This document shows, piece by piece, positions 51,445-60,244 of a stretch of 64,000 nt of DNA. The notes beneath the pieces are model-generated. The model had not been told where the DNA came from and ran no database searches. It saw nothing but the letters and a program-made list of their open reading frames with translations. The stretch lies in NCBI GenBank assembly GCA_004193205.1, contig RZUM01000001.1:310001-374000 (forward strand). Direction: 5' to 3'. The stretch's first letter is position 1. Every line of letters starts with the position of its first letter. Made by a program: the position numbers and the translations under genes. This DNA is from Gordonia sediminis (lineage in GTDB: Bacteria; Actinomycetota; Actinomycetes; Mycobacteriales; Mycobacteriaceae).

Positions 51445-54400
51445 CTACGCCAGCATCTCCCGAATATCCTCGGCATTCAACGCGGTACCGAACATCTCCC
51501 CCTCGTCGACGACGGCATCGAACAACGCCCGTTTGCGGTCCTGCAGACGCACCACACGTTCCTCGATGGTGTCCGCGGACACCAGCCGGTACACGTTGAC
51601 CGGGCGTTGCTGCCCGATGCGGTGCGCGCGGTCCACGGCCTGCGCCTCGGCGGCCGGGTTCCACCACGGATCGCACACGAAACAGTAATCGGCCTCGGTC
51701 AGATTCAGTCCGAACCCGCCGGCCTTGAGACTGATCAGGAACACCTGGGTGGCGCCGGAGGTGAACCGTCGGATCGCGGCGTCGCGCTGCTTCGCCGACA
51801 TCGACCCATCGAGATAGCTATACGGAATACCCGCCGCGTCGAGGTGGGCCCGCACGATGTCGAGAAACCCGGTGAACTGACTGAACACCAACGAACTGTG
51901 CCCCTCATCCACCAGCGCGGGCAACTGCTCGGCCAGATAATCCACCTTCGCCGAGTTCACCGTGTTGTGCGACGAATCCACCAACGCCGCATGCAAACTC
52001 AACTGCCGCAGCATGCTCAGCGAGCGGAACACCTGGAAACGGTTCTTCTCCCAATCCCCCAACAGGCCGAGCACCTTCTGCCGCTCGCGGGCCAGGCGGG
52101 TGTCGTAGATCTTGCGGTGCTTCGACGACAAGTCCAGCACCATCGCCTGCTCCTGCTTAGGCGGCAGATCGACCGCGACCTGCTGCTTGGTGCGCCGCAG
52201 CATCACCGGCTTGATGCGGCGACGCAGCGTCGCCAGCCGCTCCGGAGCCGCCCCGGACTCGATGGGCTTGCGGAAGTAGTCGGTGAACGCGGTCGGCGAC
52301 GCGAACAAGCCGGGCGCGGTCACCGACAACAACGACCACAACTCCATCAGATTGTTCTCCATCGGCGTCCCGGTGATGGCCAGCTTGAACGGCGCTTCCA
52401 GGCGCCGCGCGCACTGGTGGGTCTTGCCGGTGTGGTTCTTGATGAACTGGGCCTCATCGAAGATCGCGCCATCCCACTGGAACTTCTCGAAGTCGTCGAA
52501 CAGCAACCGCAACAGCGTGTAGGAGGTGACCACGATGTGCGCGCCCTCGACCTGCTCGCCGACCGAGAGACCGCTGCGGGCCTCGGTCGCGGTGATCGCC
52601 GCGACCCGCAGTCCGGGCACGAACTTACGGCACTCGGCCACCCAGTTCGGTACCACGCTGGTCGGTGCCACCACCAGGAAGCGGGTGTCGCGGTTCGCGT
52701 CGACGGCCCGCGCCACCAGCGCCAGGGTCTGCACCGTCTTCCCCAGACCCATGTCATCGGCGAGGATCCCGCCCAACCCGTTCTTCCACAAGAACGTCAA
52801 CCAGTTCAGACCGTCATGCTGGTAGTCACGCAAGTCCGCCTTCAGCCGCCGTGACGGTTTCACCGGTCGCGGTGGTGCGGCTGTGGCCAACCGCGCCATA
52901 CGCGTGCGCCACTGTGCCAACTGCTTGTCGACCACGCCGAGGGCGAGCAGTTCCTCCCAGAAGGTGGCGTTGAGGCTGTGCTTGCTGACCCGACCGGAGT
53001 CGATCTCGCCCAACGAACGGGCCTCGGCCAGCAGGTCGGCGAGCTTACGCAGATCCGGGGTGTCCAGCGCGAAATACTGGTTGTTCGGCAGGAGCATATG
53101 GGTTGCGCCAGCAGATAGTTCAGCGATCAGGTCGGCGATCGGTACGTGAACATCGCCGACGGTGACGGTGACCGCGAGCCCGAACCAGTCGTTACCGGCC
53201 TCCTCGTCGGCCGAGCTGAACGCGATCTCCGGAGTGTGTCCGGCAGGCCGGAACTCGTCGGCGCACTGATAGTCGACGCGAATATCGGGATGTTCGCGGA
53301 GCTCGGGGAGGAGCTCACCGCAGATCACGGCTGTCTCCGGCAGGGACAGACTGACGGTCTGGCGCAGTGCCGTGAAGGTCGCGGCGGCCACCGCGTCGTT
53401 GCTGTTCTCGGCGGATCGGAGTCGTTCGTGCGCGTCGCGGATGTCGTCGGTGGGTGTCCGCTGAAGCTCGGTCAACAACCGCATGATGGCTTGCTGTCGC
53501 CAGTTACCGCTGCGCAGCGCCAACGTCCGCATCTCCGGCAGCACTCGCGACCACAGCTCGTTCTCCGCCTCGGCATCGCGATAGGGCGTCGTCCCGATCG
53601 GCTGCGACGGGTCGAACACCACGTTCGCGTCGTTGACCCGGTAACCGACACTCCAGTAGTAGCGCCCGCCGGAGTCCGCGTCGGTGAGCGTGAGGACGGC
53701 TTCGGGACCCTCGATGGTGGGTGGGGCGAGCAGCCCGTCGTCGACCCGGACGGTGCGCCGCTGGGTCAGGCGCGGCAGGGCCTCGAGAGAGAACTCGGGG
53801 AGGTCGGCCGTCGGGATGACGAGTTTGCCGCCGGCGCGAAGTGCCTCGATCTCGCCACGGCGAATGATGCGGTCGAGCGGCGCGACGGTCAGCACATTGT
53901 CGGCCAGATGCCAGAGCCCGTGCGGTTCCGGAATACCGATGTATCCGACCGACGACGGGTCGACCGCGGCGTCGTCGACGATGATTTCGCTCGCGAGGAG
54001 CGCCCCGTCGGGATGCGCGGTGATCGAGTATTGCAGCGAGGCCCGGCCGATTCGGGGCGACGCCGGCGTGCCCATGATCGGTGCGCGGACCAAGGTGACG
54101 CCCTCGGCGATGGCAGCGGAGAGCAGTTCCCAGAATTTTCGCGGCGGGGACACCAACGTGACGGTGTCACCGCTATACATGTTGCCTGCCACCACCCGCT
54201 GGATCGCCCGAAGCGCCGCATGGTGGGCCGGATCGGCCGCCGAGTGGTATGGGGCACCGATATCGCGCCAGGATGCTCCGGTCTTGATCCAGTTGTCCCG
54301 CGCACCGGTGATCATCGGCCGCAGGGTCAGTGCGCGGTTCCCGGAGTAGTTCGAAGGTGCCGACAGCCCGATCGCCAGCGCCAAGGGCTTGACGGCGGCG

Positions 54401-54867
54401 GGCGACACCGTCGTCACCGGGTCGTCGGCGATCGCGGCGATCGTCGACCGCCACGACGGCGCAGGTTGGGTGCTGCCGTGCGGATGGATGGTGGTGACCG
54501 GTGCGAGTCCGGGTATGGCGGGTGACGTCGTCATCCCGGCTGCCGACGACTTCTGCGCCGCCACGATCAACAGTGCCGCGACGTGTTTGCAGTCGGTCCG
54601 CATCGGGCAGGTGCACACGGTGTGGGAGATGCGGGACACTGCGGGCCCACCGCGGAACCGGACGTGCTGCCGGTATTGCTGACCGCGACTGCCCCGGCAC
54701 GTGCCGATCAGGGTGGACGCATCCTCGGACCACGCATGGTTGAGGATCTTGCGCTGCCGGGCGTAGGTGTGTCCGCGTGCCAGCGTGTTGGTGCCGAATG
54801 TCTTGCTCAGCTCGACATCGCTGACACGGAAGGAAACGCTGGTCACGGTTGCAGAGGTTACGGGCAC
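51445..54867 (-). CDS. SWIM zinc-finger SNF2-family helicase
   Basis: 1140 residues. An N-terminal SWIM finger (CTCPMRTDCKHVAALL at about 85-100), a long middle region, then an SNF2 ATPase: DDMGLGKTVQT (Walker A), VVAPTSVVPNW, IFDEAQFIKN (DEAQ instead of DEAD/H box), LAITGTPMENN; and helicase C: VFSQFTGFLDI, LISLKAGGFGLNLTEAD, DRAHRIGQQRPVNVYRL. A DNA translocase, probably in repair or nucleoprotein remodelling (HepA/RapA-like class). The start GTG 54867 is weak; GTG 54846 is an alternative. Confidence 0.88.
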   Translation of the reverse strand: MPVTSATVTSVSFRVSDVELSKTFGTNTLARGHTYARQRKILNHAWSEDASTLIGTCRGSRGQQYRQHVRFRGGPAVSRISHTVCTCPMRTDCKHVAALLIVAAQKSSAAGMTTSPAIPGLAPVTTIHPHGSTQPAPSWRSTIAAIADDPVTTVSPAAVKPLALAIGLSAPSNYSGNRALTLRPMITGARDNWIKTGASWRDIGAPYHSAADPAHHAALRAIQRVVAGNMYSGDTVTLVSPPRKFWELLSAAIAEGVTLVRAPIMGTPASPRIGRASLQYSITAHPDGALLASEIIVDDAAVDPSSVGYIGIPEPHGLWHLADNVLTVAPLDRIIRRGEIEALRAGGKLVIPTADLPEFSLEALPRLTQRRTVRVDDGLLAPPTIEGPEAVLTLTDADSGGRYYWSVGYRVNDANVVFDPSQPIGTTPYRDAEAENELWSRVLPEMRTLALRSGNWRQQAIMRLLTELQRTPTDDIRDAHERLRSAENSNDAVAAATFTALRQTVSLSLPETAVICGELLPELREHPDIRVDYQCADEFRPAGHTPEIAFSSADEEAGNDWFGLAVTVTVGDVHVPIADLIAELSAGATHMLLPNNQYFALDTPDLRKLADLLAEARSLGEIDSGRVSKHSLNATFWEELLALGVVDKQLAQWRTRMARLATAAPPRPVKPSRRLKADLRDYQHDGLNWLTFLWKNGLGGILADDMGLGKTVQTLALVARAVDANRDTRFLVVAPTSVVPNWVAECRKFVPGLRVAAITATEARSGLSVGEQVEGAHIVVTSYTLLRLLFDDFEKFQWDGAIFDEAQFIKNHTGKTHQCARRLEAPFKLAITGTPMENNLMELWSLLSVTAPGLFASPTAFTDYFRKPIESGAAPERLATLRRRIKPVMLRRTKQQVAVDLPPKQEQAMVLDLSSKHRKIYDTRLARERQKVLGLLGDWEKNRFQVFRSLSMLRQLSLHAALVDSSHNTVNSAKVDYLAEQLPALVDEGHSSLVFSQFTGFLDIVRAHLDAAGIPYSYLDGSMSAKQRDAAIRRFTSGATQVFLISLKAGGFGLNLTEADYCFVCDPWWNPAAEAQAVDRAHRIGQQRPVNVYRLVSADTIEERVVRLQDRKRALFDAVVDEGEMFGTALNAEDIREMLA

Positions 54868-54951
54868 AGTCCGACAGCCGTCGGGACCGTCGGCGGTGTT
54901 TCGCCTGCTAGCTGGTGGAATCGGTGATCGCAGTGAATCGCGGGCTAGCGA

Positions 54952-55197
54952 TCATGACCGATAGCCGCGTTCCGTTTCGTCGAGGATCTTCTCGATATCG
55001 CCGGAGGGAAACTCGTAGGTCAGCGCTTTCCGAAGAGCCGCCAACTTGCGAGCCTGGGTCTGTCGAGGCTGCTGCGCACGAGCCTCTCGCAGTGCTGCTC
55101 GCACCCACTGCGAAACGCTCTCGCCTTGCCGCTCGGCGAGTTCTTCGATCTCGGCGTACTCGTCGTCGCCCATCACAACCTGTAGCCGCTTGCTCAT
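54952..55197 (-). CDS. Ribbon-helix-helix protein, lone antitoxin-like
   Basis: 81 residues. RHH fold: RLQVVMGDDEYAEIEELAER then GESVSQWVRAALREARA; the C-terminal half is charged and ends with DIEKILDETERG, as in VapB-type antitoxins that wrap a PIN toxin. No toxin gene follows: the next gene downstream is the SNF2 helicase after 84 bp. It may be an orphan antitoxin or a stand-alone repressor. Confidence 0.7.
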   Translation of the reverse strand: MSKRLQVVMGDDEYAEIEELAERQGESVSQWVRAALREARAQQPRQTQARKLAALRKALTYEFPSGDIEKILDETERGYRS

Positions 55198-55260
55198 GGG
55201 GTAAGTATGTCGGATTCGGGCGAATCGCAGGGTTTGATCAGCGGCGGGGGTCCTGGCCAC

Positions 55261-55545
55261 TCATTCATGCGCGATGGGGGCACTGGAGGCTGTGGCGAAT
55301 CTTTGGCGCGCCGCCTCGCCCGACGTACCCAGCACATCACCGATCGCCGCCCACGACTTGTTCTGCGTCCGCGCCTGCCGCACCCAGATTTCGATGTTCT
55401 TCTGCGCGTTGGCGGCCTCCACCACGGCGCGGCCAAGCCCCTCGAGAGCATCAATCTCAATTGACTCGCCCGGCTCAAAACCCCGTTCGAACCGACCGGC
55501 GAGGTCGTCGGCGTGCGCGAGGATCTCCGCAGTTGTTCGTGGCAT
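55261..55545 (-). CDS. Small hypothetical protein with HTH-like C-terminus
   Basis: 94 residues from ATG 55545 (MPRTTAEILAHADDLAGRFE). The C-terminal half, WVRQARTQNKSWAAIGDVLG then TSGEAARQRF, looks like a helix-turn-helix found in many small actinobacterial proteins encoded next to toxin-antitoxin or abortive infection genes. GGGGTG precedes the start; ATG 55566 is an in-frame alternative. The role is unknown. Confidence 0.65.
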   Translation of the reverse strand: MPRTTAEILAHADDLAGRFERGFEPGESIEIDALEGLGRAVVEAANAQKNIEIWVRQARTQNKSWAAIGDVLGTSGEAARQRFATASSAPIAHE

Positions 55546-55694
55546 CAGAGTCACCCCATCAGGCATGGCGTCGGGTTGTGGGCTCACACCGCACGTCCAC
55601 GCTATCCCGCGGGGCGATAGTCTCGCAAGTTAACTTGTCGAGGTAGCCGCGGTGTTCCCGACCAGTCACGGCGGGAACCTTGAGGCCGAATCAT

Positions 55695-56105
55695 CTACCT
55701 ACCCGCCCCGACCTCCGCCGCCCTGGGATCATCGAGCAACTGGGCGGCACGCTGGTGGCTGATGCCTATGGCCGCTCCGATGTCACGGACCGTCAATCCC
55801 AGATCGCGCAGGCCCCGCGCGGCCCCGCGAAGCGCCAGAGCTGCTTCATGATTCGCTCGCTGCGACTCCGCCCGCAGCTCTTCCGAGCGACGGAGCTCGG
55901 CGGTCACGGTCTCAGGTAGCTCGATGTCGAATTGCGCCAATTCGACGTCATTAGCCGGTATCTCGAGGACGGTCGCCGCGAGGTCACGGGCCATTTCTCG
56001 CGCCTCGGACAGATTGCGGCCTTGTGTGTATTTCCCGATTTCAGGGACGTACACCAACCAGAATCTGCCGTCTCGGCTCGCTCGCGCGCTGATCGTCGCC
56101 ATCAT
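55695..56105 (-). CDS. hicB: HicB-family antitoxin with C-terminal HTH
   Basis: 136 residues. The N-terminal HicB partial RNase H-like fold, ISARASRDGRFWLVYVPEIG and KYTQGRNLSEAREMARDLAA, binds the HicA toxin. The C-terminal LTVRDIGAAIGISHQRAAQL is a helix-turn-helix that likely binds the operon promoter. ATG 56105 overlaps the hicA stop (ATGATG), so both are coupled. Toxin first, antitoxin second, as in canonical hicAB. Confidence 0.8.
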   Translation of the reverse strand: MMATISARASRDGRFWLVYVPEIGKYTQGRNLSEAREMARDLAATVLEIPANDVELAQFDIELPETVTAELRRSEELRAESQRANHEAALALRGAARGLRDLGLTVRDIGAAIGISHQRAAQLLDDPRAAEVGAGR

Positions 56106-56350
56106 CTCCACCAGCCCTTCCCCAGGGTCTCCTCGCACTGCCGGTACACCGTCTCCGCATATCGGTTCCCAAACTCGGCATGTCGACCGACGACGATCGG
56201 CCGCGCCTGTGCGCCGAGTTGATACACCGAATGTTTCGCTCCTTCGCGGACCAACTCCCAGTCGACACCAGCAGCCTTCGCTGCCAATGCGATCTTCCCG
56301 AGGACCTCCTTGCGCTTGGTCACCAAGCTAGTCCAGTCCGAGGTTGACAT
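56102..56350 (-). CDS. hicA: HicA-like mRNA interferase toxin
   Basis: 82 residues, dsRBD-like HicA fold. The catalytic-type histidine lies in GAKHSVYQLG (H40), followed by PIVVGRHAEFGN. Predicted to cleave mRNA until neutralised by HicB. Somewhat longer N-terminus than classic HicA (about 60). No strong ribosome site is seen before ATG 56350. The assignment rests on the H motif and the coupled hicB. Confidence 0.72.
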   Translation of the reverse strand: MSTSDWTSLVTKRKEVLGKIALAAKAAGVDWELVREGAKHSVYQLGAQARPIVVGRHAEFGNRYAETVYRQCEETLGKGWWR

Positions 56351-56679
56351 TCAAGGCAAGTGCGCCCTAGACAAATGCCAACGTCATGTTCCGGCCACTC
56401 CTCCAACACGGCCACGCGGTGCAGTCTCATATGTGTTTGGACGCGACCGACCGGTGGTCGGTTCCGACGGATCGAGTTCCGGGCTCGATTCGGGTGGCAG
56501 GTCGATCTCGGGCTACGTCCACCTGCCACCAACCGTCCGAGCATGAGCGGCCGCAGCCTCACCCCGGGGTGACGAGGCCGGTGCGCGAGCCGCACAACGT
56601 TCTCCGATCCGCACGTCCCGGCCTCAAGAACCCGTTACGTTTCCGCTGTCGGCCCGATCGTCCGCTGGAGGAGCACCCC
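56351..56679. other. Divergent intergenic region with hairpin
   Basis: No gene is seen in 329 bp. It contains the perfect inverted repeat GGTGGCAGGT (56493-56502)/ACCTGCCACC (56521-56530) with an 18-nt loop, and a shorter CCGACC-GGT-GGTCGG palindrome near 56448-56462. The latter is placed to regulate hicAB or the bicupin gene. Confidence 0.5.
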
Positions 56680-57705
56680 ATGCCCGCACCCTCGCCGCAC
56701 TACCTGTCACTGTCGTCGTCGCAGCCCTTGTTCGAGAGCGATCTGGGGTCGGTGCAGGCCGTCGACGCCGACAGCCTGCCCATCTTGAACCGGCTCTCGG
56801 CCAAGCGGGTTGTGCTGGCGCCCGGGACGATCCGGGAGCCACAGTGGAACGTCAACGCCAACCAGCTCGCCTACGTGGTGACCGGGCAGGTGCTGGTGGC
56901 GATGTTGGGCAACGTCGATGAGTTCTCGTCCTTCGTGGTCGGGCCCGGTCAGATGTACCACGTGCCGTCCGGGGCGATCTACCACATCGAGAATGTGGGC
57001 GACGAGCCGGCCGAGGTCATCATCGCGCTGCGACACGAACGGCCACAGCACTTCTCGCTACGTGACAGCATGTCGGCGATGACGAACCCGGTGCTGGGCA
57101 ACACCTACGACCTGCCCGCATCGGCGTTCGACGGCTTCGCGCGCACACCGTCGGCACAGATCCTGGCCCGATCCGGAGGCGTGTCGATCAGCCCCACCGA
57201 TCGTCTGCCCAACGCCCATCTCTTCGACGCCGAGGGACAGATTGCGCCGCTGTCGTATGCCTACGGTTCCGCGCACCTTGCGCGCAAACAGTTCTGGGCG
57301 GCGCTCGACGACATCTCCATGTACTCGCTGCGGGTCGGTGGTGACGGCATGCGCGAACCGCATTGGCATCCGGTGACGGCCGAGATGGGTTACGTGGTCC
57401 GCGGACATGCCCGCATGCGCATCCTGGATCCCGACCTCACCCGCGACGAGTACGAACTCGGCCCCGGCGACCTGTACTTCGTGCCCCGCGCCTACCCGCA
57501 CCACATCGAGGTCCTCGACGACGACGGCTTCCACTTCGTGATCTTCTTCGACCAGCCGACGCCCGGCGACATCGGCTACCGGGCAACGGCCAGCGCGTTC
57601 TCCCGTGAGGTGTTGGCCGCGACGTTCGACATCCCGGAGCGCTCCCTGCCGGAGTTCCCGTTCACGCCCGTCGACCCGCTGATCGTGCCGCGCCGGAATC
57701 GGTGA
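56680..57705 (+). CDS. Bicupin protein (oxalate decarboxylase/11S globulin-like)
   Basis: 341 residues, two cupin barrels. The second has an intact metal site: REPHWHPVTAEMGYVVRGH (H228, H230, E235) and PHHIEV (H274 or H275). The first has PQWNVNANQLAYVVTGQ at the equivalent place, lacking both histidines, so only one metal site is likely. It may be a decarboxylase/oxidase or a binding protein. GGAGGAG precedes ATG 56680. No signal peptide. Single gene, convergent with the flavin reductase. Confidence 0.83.
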   Translation: MPAPSPHYLSLSSSQPLFESDLGSVQAVDADSLPILNRLSAKRVVLAPGTIREPQWNVNANQLAYVVTGQVLVAMLGNVDEFSSFVVGPGQMYHVPSGAIYHIENVGDEPAEVIIALRHERPQHFSLRDSMSAMTNPVLGNTYDLPASAFDGFARTPSAQILARSGGVSISPTDRLPNAHLFDAEGQIAPLSYAYGSAHLARKQFWAALDDISMYSLRVGGDGMREPHWHPVTAEMGYVVRGHARMRILDPDLTRDEYELGPGDLYFVPRAYPHHIEVLDDDGFHFVIFFDQPTPGDIGYRATASAFSREVLAATFDIPERSLPEFPFTPVDPLIVPRRNR

Positions 57706-57764
57706 CCTCGGGCCGTGACCGCTCTGAGGGTGGCCCGCTTTGTCGATCGCCGCGTCGATGACGG

Positions 57765-58262
57765 TCAGATCGCGGCGAGCCGACGAAACCTGCTTCCGTG
57801 AAAGACAAGCGGGGCCGCATCGGGGTCTGCTTGTAGACAGTTGATCTCGAGCAGGGCGACGGTGTGGTCACCCGCCGGCACCTCGGAGTGCACCGAACAG
57901 TCGAGCCACGCGGTCGCACCGTGGACGAAGACCGCACCCTCGGGCGCGTGGTCCCAGGCGATGTCGGCGAACCGGTCCGCCGACCTACGGGAGAGACTCA
58001 TGCAGATCTCATCATGGTCCTCCGCCAACACGCTGATGCCCAGTCGGGGTGCCGTTCGCAACCGCGGCCAGGTCGCCGAGGCCGTTTGGAAGCACACCGA
58101 CACCAAGGGCGGTTCGACTGACACCGACGTGAACGAACTTGCGGCCATCCCGATCGGTTGGTCCTCCAGCATGGCGCATACTGCGGTGACCCCCGACGGA
58201 AAACACCCGAATGCGCGACGCAACCGACCGGGATCGTCGGTTACCTGTTCCAAAGCGATCAT
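57765..58262 (-). CDS. Flavin reductase-domain protein
   Basis: 165 residues, split-barrel flavin reductase family: LRRAFGCFPSGVTAVCAMLE, GMAASSFTSVSVEPPLVSVC, and GDHTVALLEINCL near the C-terminus. It would reduce FMN/FAD with NAD(P)H for a partner monooxygenase; no oxygenase gene is adjacent, though an LLM oxidoreductase is 5 kb away. ATG 58262 has GGAAGG upstream. Follows the SnoaL-like gene in the same direction with 95 bp between. Confidence 0.86.
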   Translation of the reverse strand: MIALEQVTDDPGRLRRAFGCFPSGVTAVCAMLEDQPIGMAASSFTSVSVEPPLVSVCFQTASATWPRLRTAPRLGISVLAEDHDEICMSLSRRSADRFADIAWDHAPEGAVFVHGATAWLDCSVHSEVPAGDHTVALLEINCLQADPDAAPLVFHGSRFRRLAAI

Positions 58263-58357
58263 GTCCAGTGGACCTTCCGTTGCGGTCGACGGAGATCCCG
58301 ATCCACCCACAGTGGCTGTGCGCAGCGACCGGGTCTCCGTCGAAACCCATTGTCGGA

Positions 58358-58864
58358 TCAGTGATTCTGATTGGCAGCATGCGCGGCTGCGCGATCGAGC
58401 CGCGGAACGGGCGCCGGAACGACATCCTCCAGCCGTGACACTCCCGGCACGTCACCGAAGTCCGGTCCGAGGATCTCCGTCAGCGCGCGCGCCCATGCGG
58501 TGTCCGTGTACATCCGCTCGCCGAGGATCTTGTCCCCTTCGAAAGCCATGACCGCGAAGTACTGGCCGGTGACCCGCCCCTCGTCGGTGTCGAAGTACAC
58601 ATAGGCCTCCCGGCACAGTTCCGTGTCCGAGACCGCGTGAACCCTTCGGTCTGCCCACACGTTTCGCTTGTCACTGCCCGACAGCAGGCGACGATAGGTC
58701 TCGCGGACCGCCTCCTGTCCGACGATGTGCCATCCGATGCCCGGGAACTCGTAGACAGGGTTGTCCACGAGGGTCGCCATGGTTCCGTCGAGATCGACTT
58801 CGAACTCGGCCGTCTCGTGAATGGCGAGGATTTCTTCCATCTGTTGCTGGCTGTAGTCGCTCAT
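58358..58864 (-). CDS. SnoaL/NTF2-like protein
   Basis: 168 residues, NTF2-like cone fold: an N-terminal helix with ILAIHETAEFEVDLDGTMAT, then VYEFPGIGWHIVGQEAVRET and GQYFAVMAFEGDKILGERMY. Such proteins are isomerases, hydrolases or binding proteins. ATG 58864 is chosen since AGAGGAA lies 6 nt upstream; ATG 58870 is an alternative. It probably forms a transcription unit with the flavin reductase. Confidence 0.8.
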   Translation of the reverse strand: MSDYSQQQMEEILAIHETAEFEVDLDGTMATLVDNPVYEFPGIGWHIVGQEAVRETYRRLLSGSDKRNVWADRRVHAVSDTELCREAYVYFDTDEGRVTGQYFAVMAFEGDKILGERMYTDTAWARALTEILGPDFGDVPGVSRLEDVVPAPVPRLDRAAAHAANQNH

Positions 58865-59098
58865 CTTCATTTCCTCTCTGCGCTCGTGGCCGGCCGGGAC
58901 GTCCCGTCAGTCCACGAGAGTTCTTGTTTTCCTTACAGATTCGCGATCATTCACTCATGGGGCGGTCAAAGAGTCGACTAGAGTGATCGATCTATTCGGT
59001 AGTATGTCCTGTGTCGCGCATCACGTCAACCGCTCGACTCGGCAGGGAACATTCTCCGAACCCGGGGGCCATCCCCTGGGTACCCAGACAACCCCCGA

Positions 59099-59114
59099 AG
59101 TGACTCACATCACA
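59099..59114. promoter_or_regulatory. Crp/GlxR-like site in divergent region
   Basis: AGTGACTCACATCACA matches TGTGA-N6-TCACA with one mismatch. It lies 83 bp before ATG 59198 of the esterase, a position suited to activation, in the 333-bp divergent region 58865-59197 that otherwise shows no gene. Confidence 0.5.
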
Positions 59115-59197
59115 CCCGACGATGGGCGGAATCCCGCCCAGCGCGCACCGCCAGTCGTCGGCTGTCCGTCTCGACGCACCGGGAGTTGACTGGCCCT

Positions 59198-60187
59198 ATG
59201 ACTGAGACAATTCCGTTCACCAGCACCCCCATTCGCCCACCGTTCGACGCCGAATTGATACCCGTCTTACAGGCCTTCGGAGCCACCATCCCGCGCGTGA
59301 GCGCCGAGACCCTGCAGGATGTCCGGGACCTGGTCGCCAACGGCCTTCCCGGCCGGCCCGCCCCGGACTTCACCGCGGGAGGTCGAGTGCGCGTGGACGA
59401 ACGAACGATTCCCGGCCCCGAGCAAGACCTGACCTTGACCGTGCTCACGCCGGAGACCGCAACGGGTCCGTGGCCACTGATGTATTACATCCACGGGGGC
59501 GGCGTCGTTACCGGCAACCGGTTCAGCGCGCTCGACGAGATGCTGACCTACGTCGCGGAAGGTCGCGCGGTGGTGGCGTCGATCGAGTACCGGCTCGCGC
59601 CGGAGAATCCGCACCCGGCGCCGATCACCGACTGCTACGCCGGACTGCGGTGGGCGGCCGAGAACGCGGACCTGCTGAACATCGACAGCGGGCACATCAT
59701 CGTCATCGGTTTCAGCGGCGGCGGCAACCTCGCCGCCGGCGTCGCACTGCTCGCGCGCGACCGCGGTTTCCCGACGCTCACCCACCAGATCCTCGGCTGC
59801 CCGATGCTCGACGACCGCGTCGCCACCCACAGCGCGCAGATGCTCGACGGAGAAGGCGTCTGGGATCGCAACGAGAACCTGTGGGCGTGGACGGCCCTGC
59901 TCGGCGACAGCCGCGGGACCGACGAGGTCAGTCCGTATGCCGCGCCGGCCCGAGCCCAGAACCTGTCGGGACTGCCACGCACATTCATCGACGTGGGATC
60001 GGTCGAGGGATTCCGTGACGAGGCGATCGACTACGCCCAGCGCTTGTCCCAGGCCGGCGTCAGCGTCGATCTGCACATGTGGGGCGGTGGATTCCACGGA
60101 TTCGACATCGGCATCAGACAACCCGCGATTTCGCAGGCCTCTCTCGAGGTCAGAGACGAATTCATCCGACGAGCGCTCGAGCGGTAA
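59198..60187 (+). CDS. HSL-family alpha/beta hydrolase (esterase 1)
   Basis: 329 residues, hormone-sensitive-lipase (family IV) esterase. Oxyanion motif YYIHGGGVV at about 96-104, nucleophile elbow GFSGGG (Ser), Asp in FIDVGSVEGFRDE and His in GGGFHGFD. Substrate class: short-chain esters. ATG 59198 with GGGAG 9-14 nt upstream; TTG 59186 is an alternative. A paralogue with the same length is at 62006; the two flank two regulator genes. Confidence 0.87.
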   Translation: MTETIPFTSTPIRPPFDAELIPVLQAFGATIPRVSAETLQDVRDLVANGLPGRPAPDFTAGGRVRVDERTIPGPEQDLTLTVLTPETATGPWPLMYYIHGGGVVTGNRFSALDEMLTYVAEGRAVVASIEYRLAPENPHPAPITDCYAGLRWAAENADLLNIDSGHIIVIGFSGGGNLAAGVALLARDRGFPTLTHQILGCPMLDDRVATHSAQMLDGEGVWDRNENLWAWTALLGDSRGTDEVSPYAAPARAQNLSGLPRTFIDVGSVEGFRDEAIDYAQRLSQAGVSVDLHMWGGGFHGFDIGIRQPAISQASLEVRDEFIRRALER

Positions 60188-60209
60188 CTCCTACCCCAAC
60201 AAAAAGGCT

Positions 60210-60238
60210 TCAAACCAAACCGTTTGGTTTGATATAGT
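60210..60238. promoter_or_regulatory. TetR operator with overlapping promoter
   Basis: TCAAACCAAAC (60210-60220) and GTTTGGTTTGA (60222-60232) form a perfect 23-bp palindrome with a single central base. TATAGT (60233-60238), a -10 box, follows directly and lies 7 nt before GTG 60245, so the transcript should be leaderless and the operator would cover the -35 region: autorepression. Confidence 0.75.
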
Positions 60239-60244
60239 GTGACG

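Noticed and set aside
53146-54525. 459-residue plus-strand frame opposite the SNF2 gene
   Set aside because: Asp/Gly/Arg-rich shadow; the sense strand has an intact helicase.
58983-59189. 68-residue plus-strand frame before esterase 1
   Set aside because: GTG start without ribosome site and no protein-like features; the segment contains the Crp/GlxR-like site.
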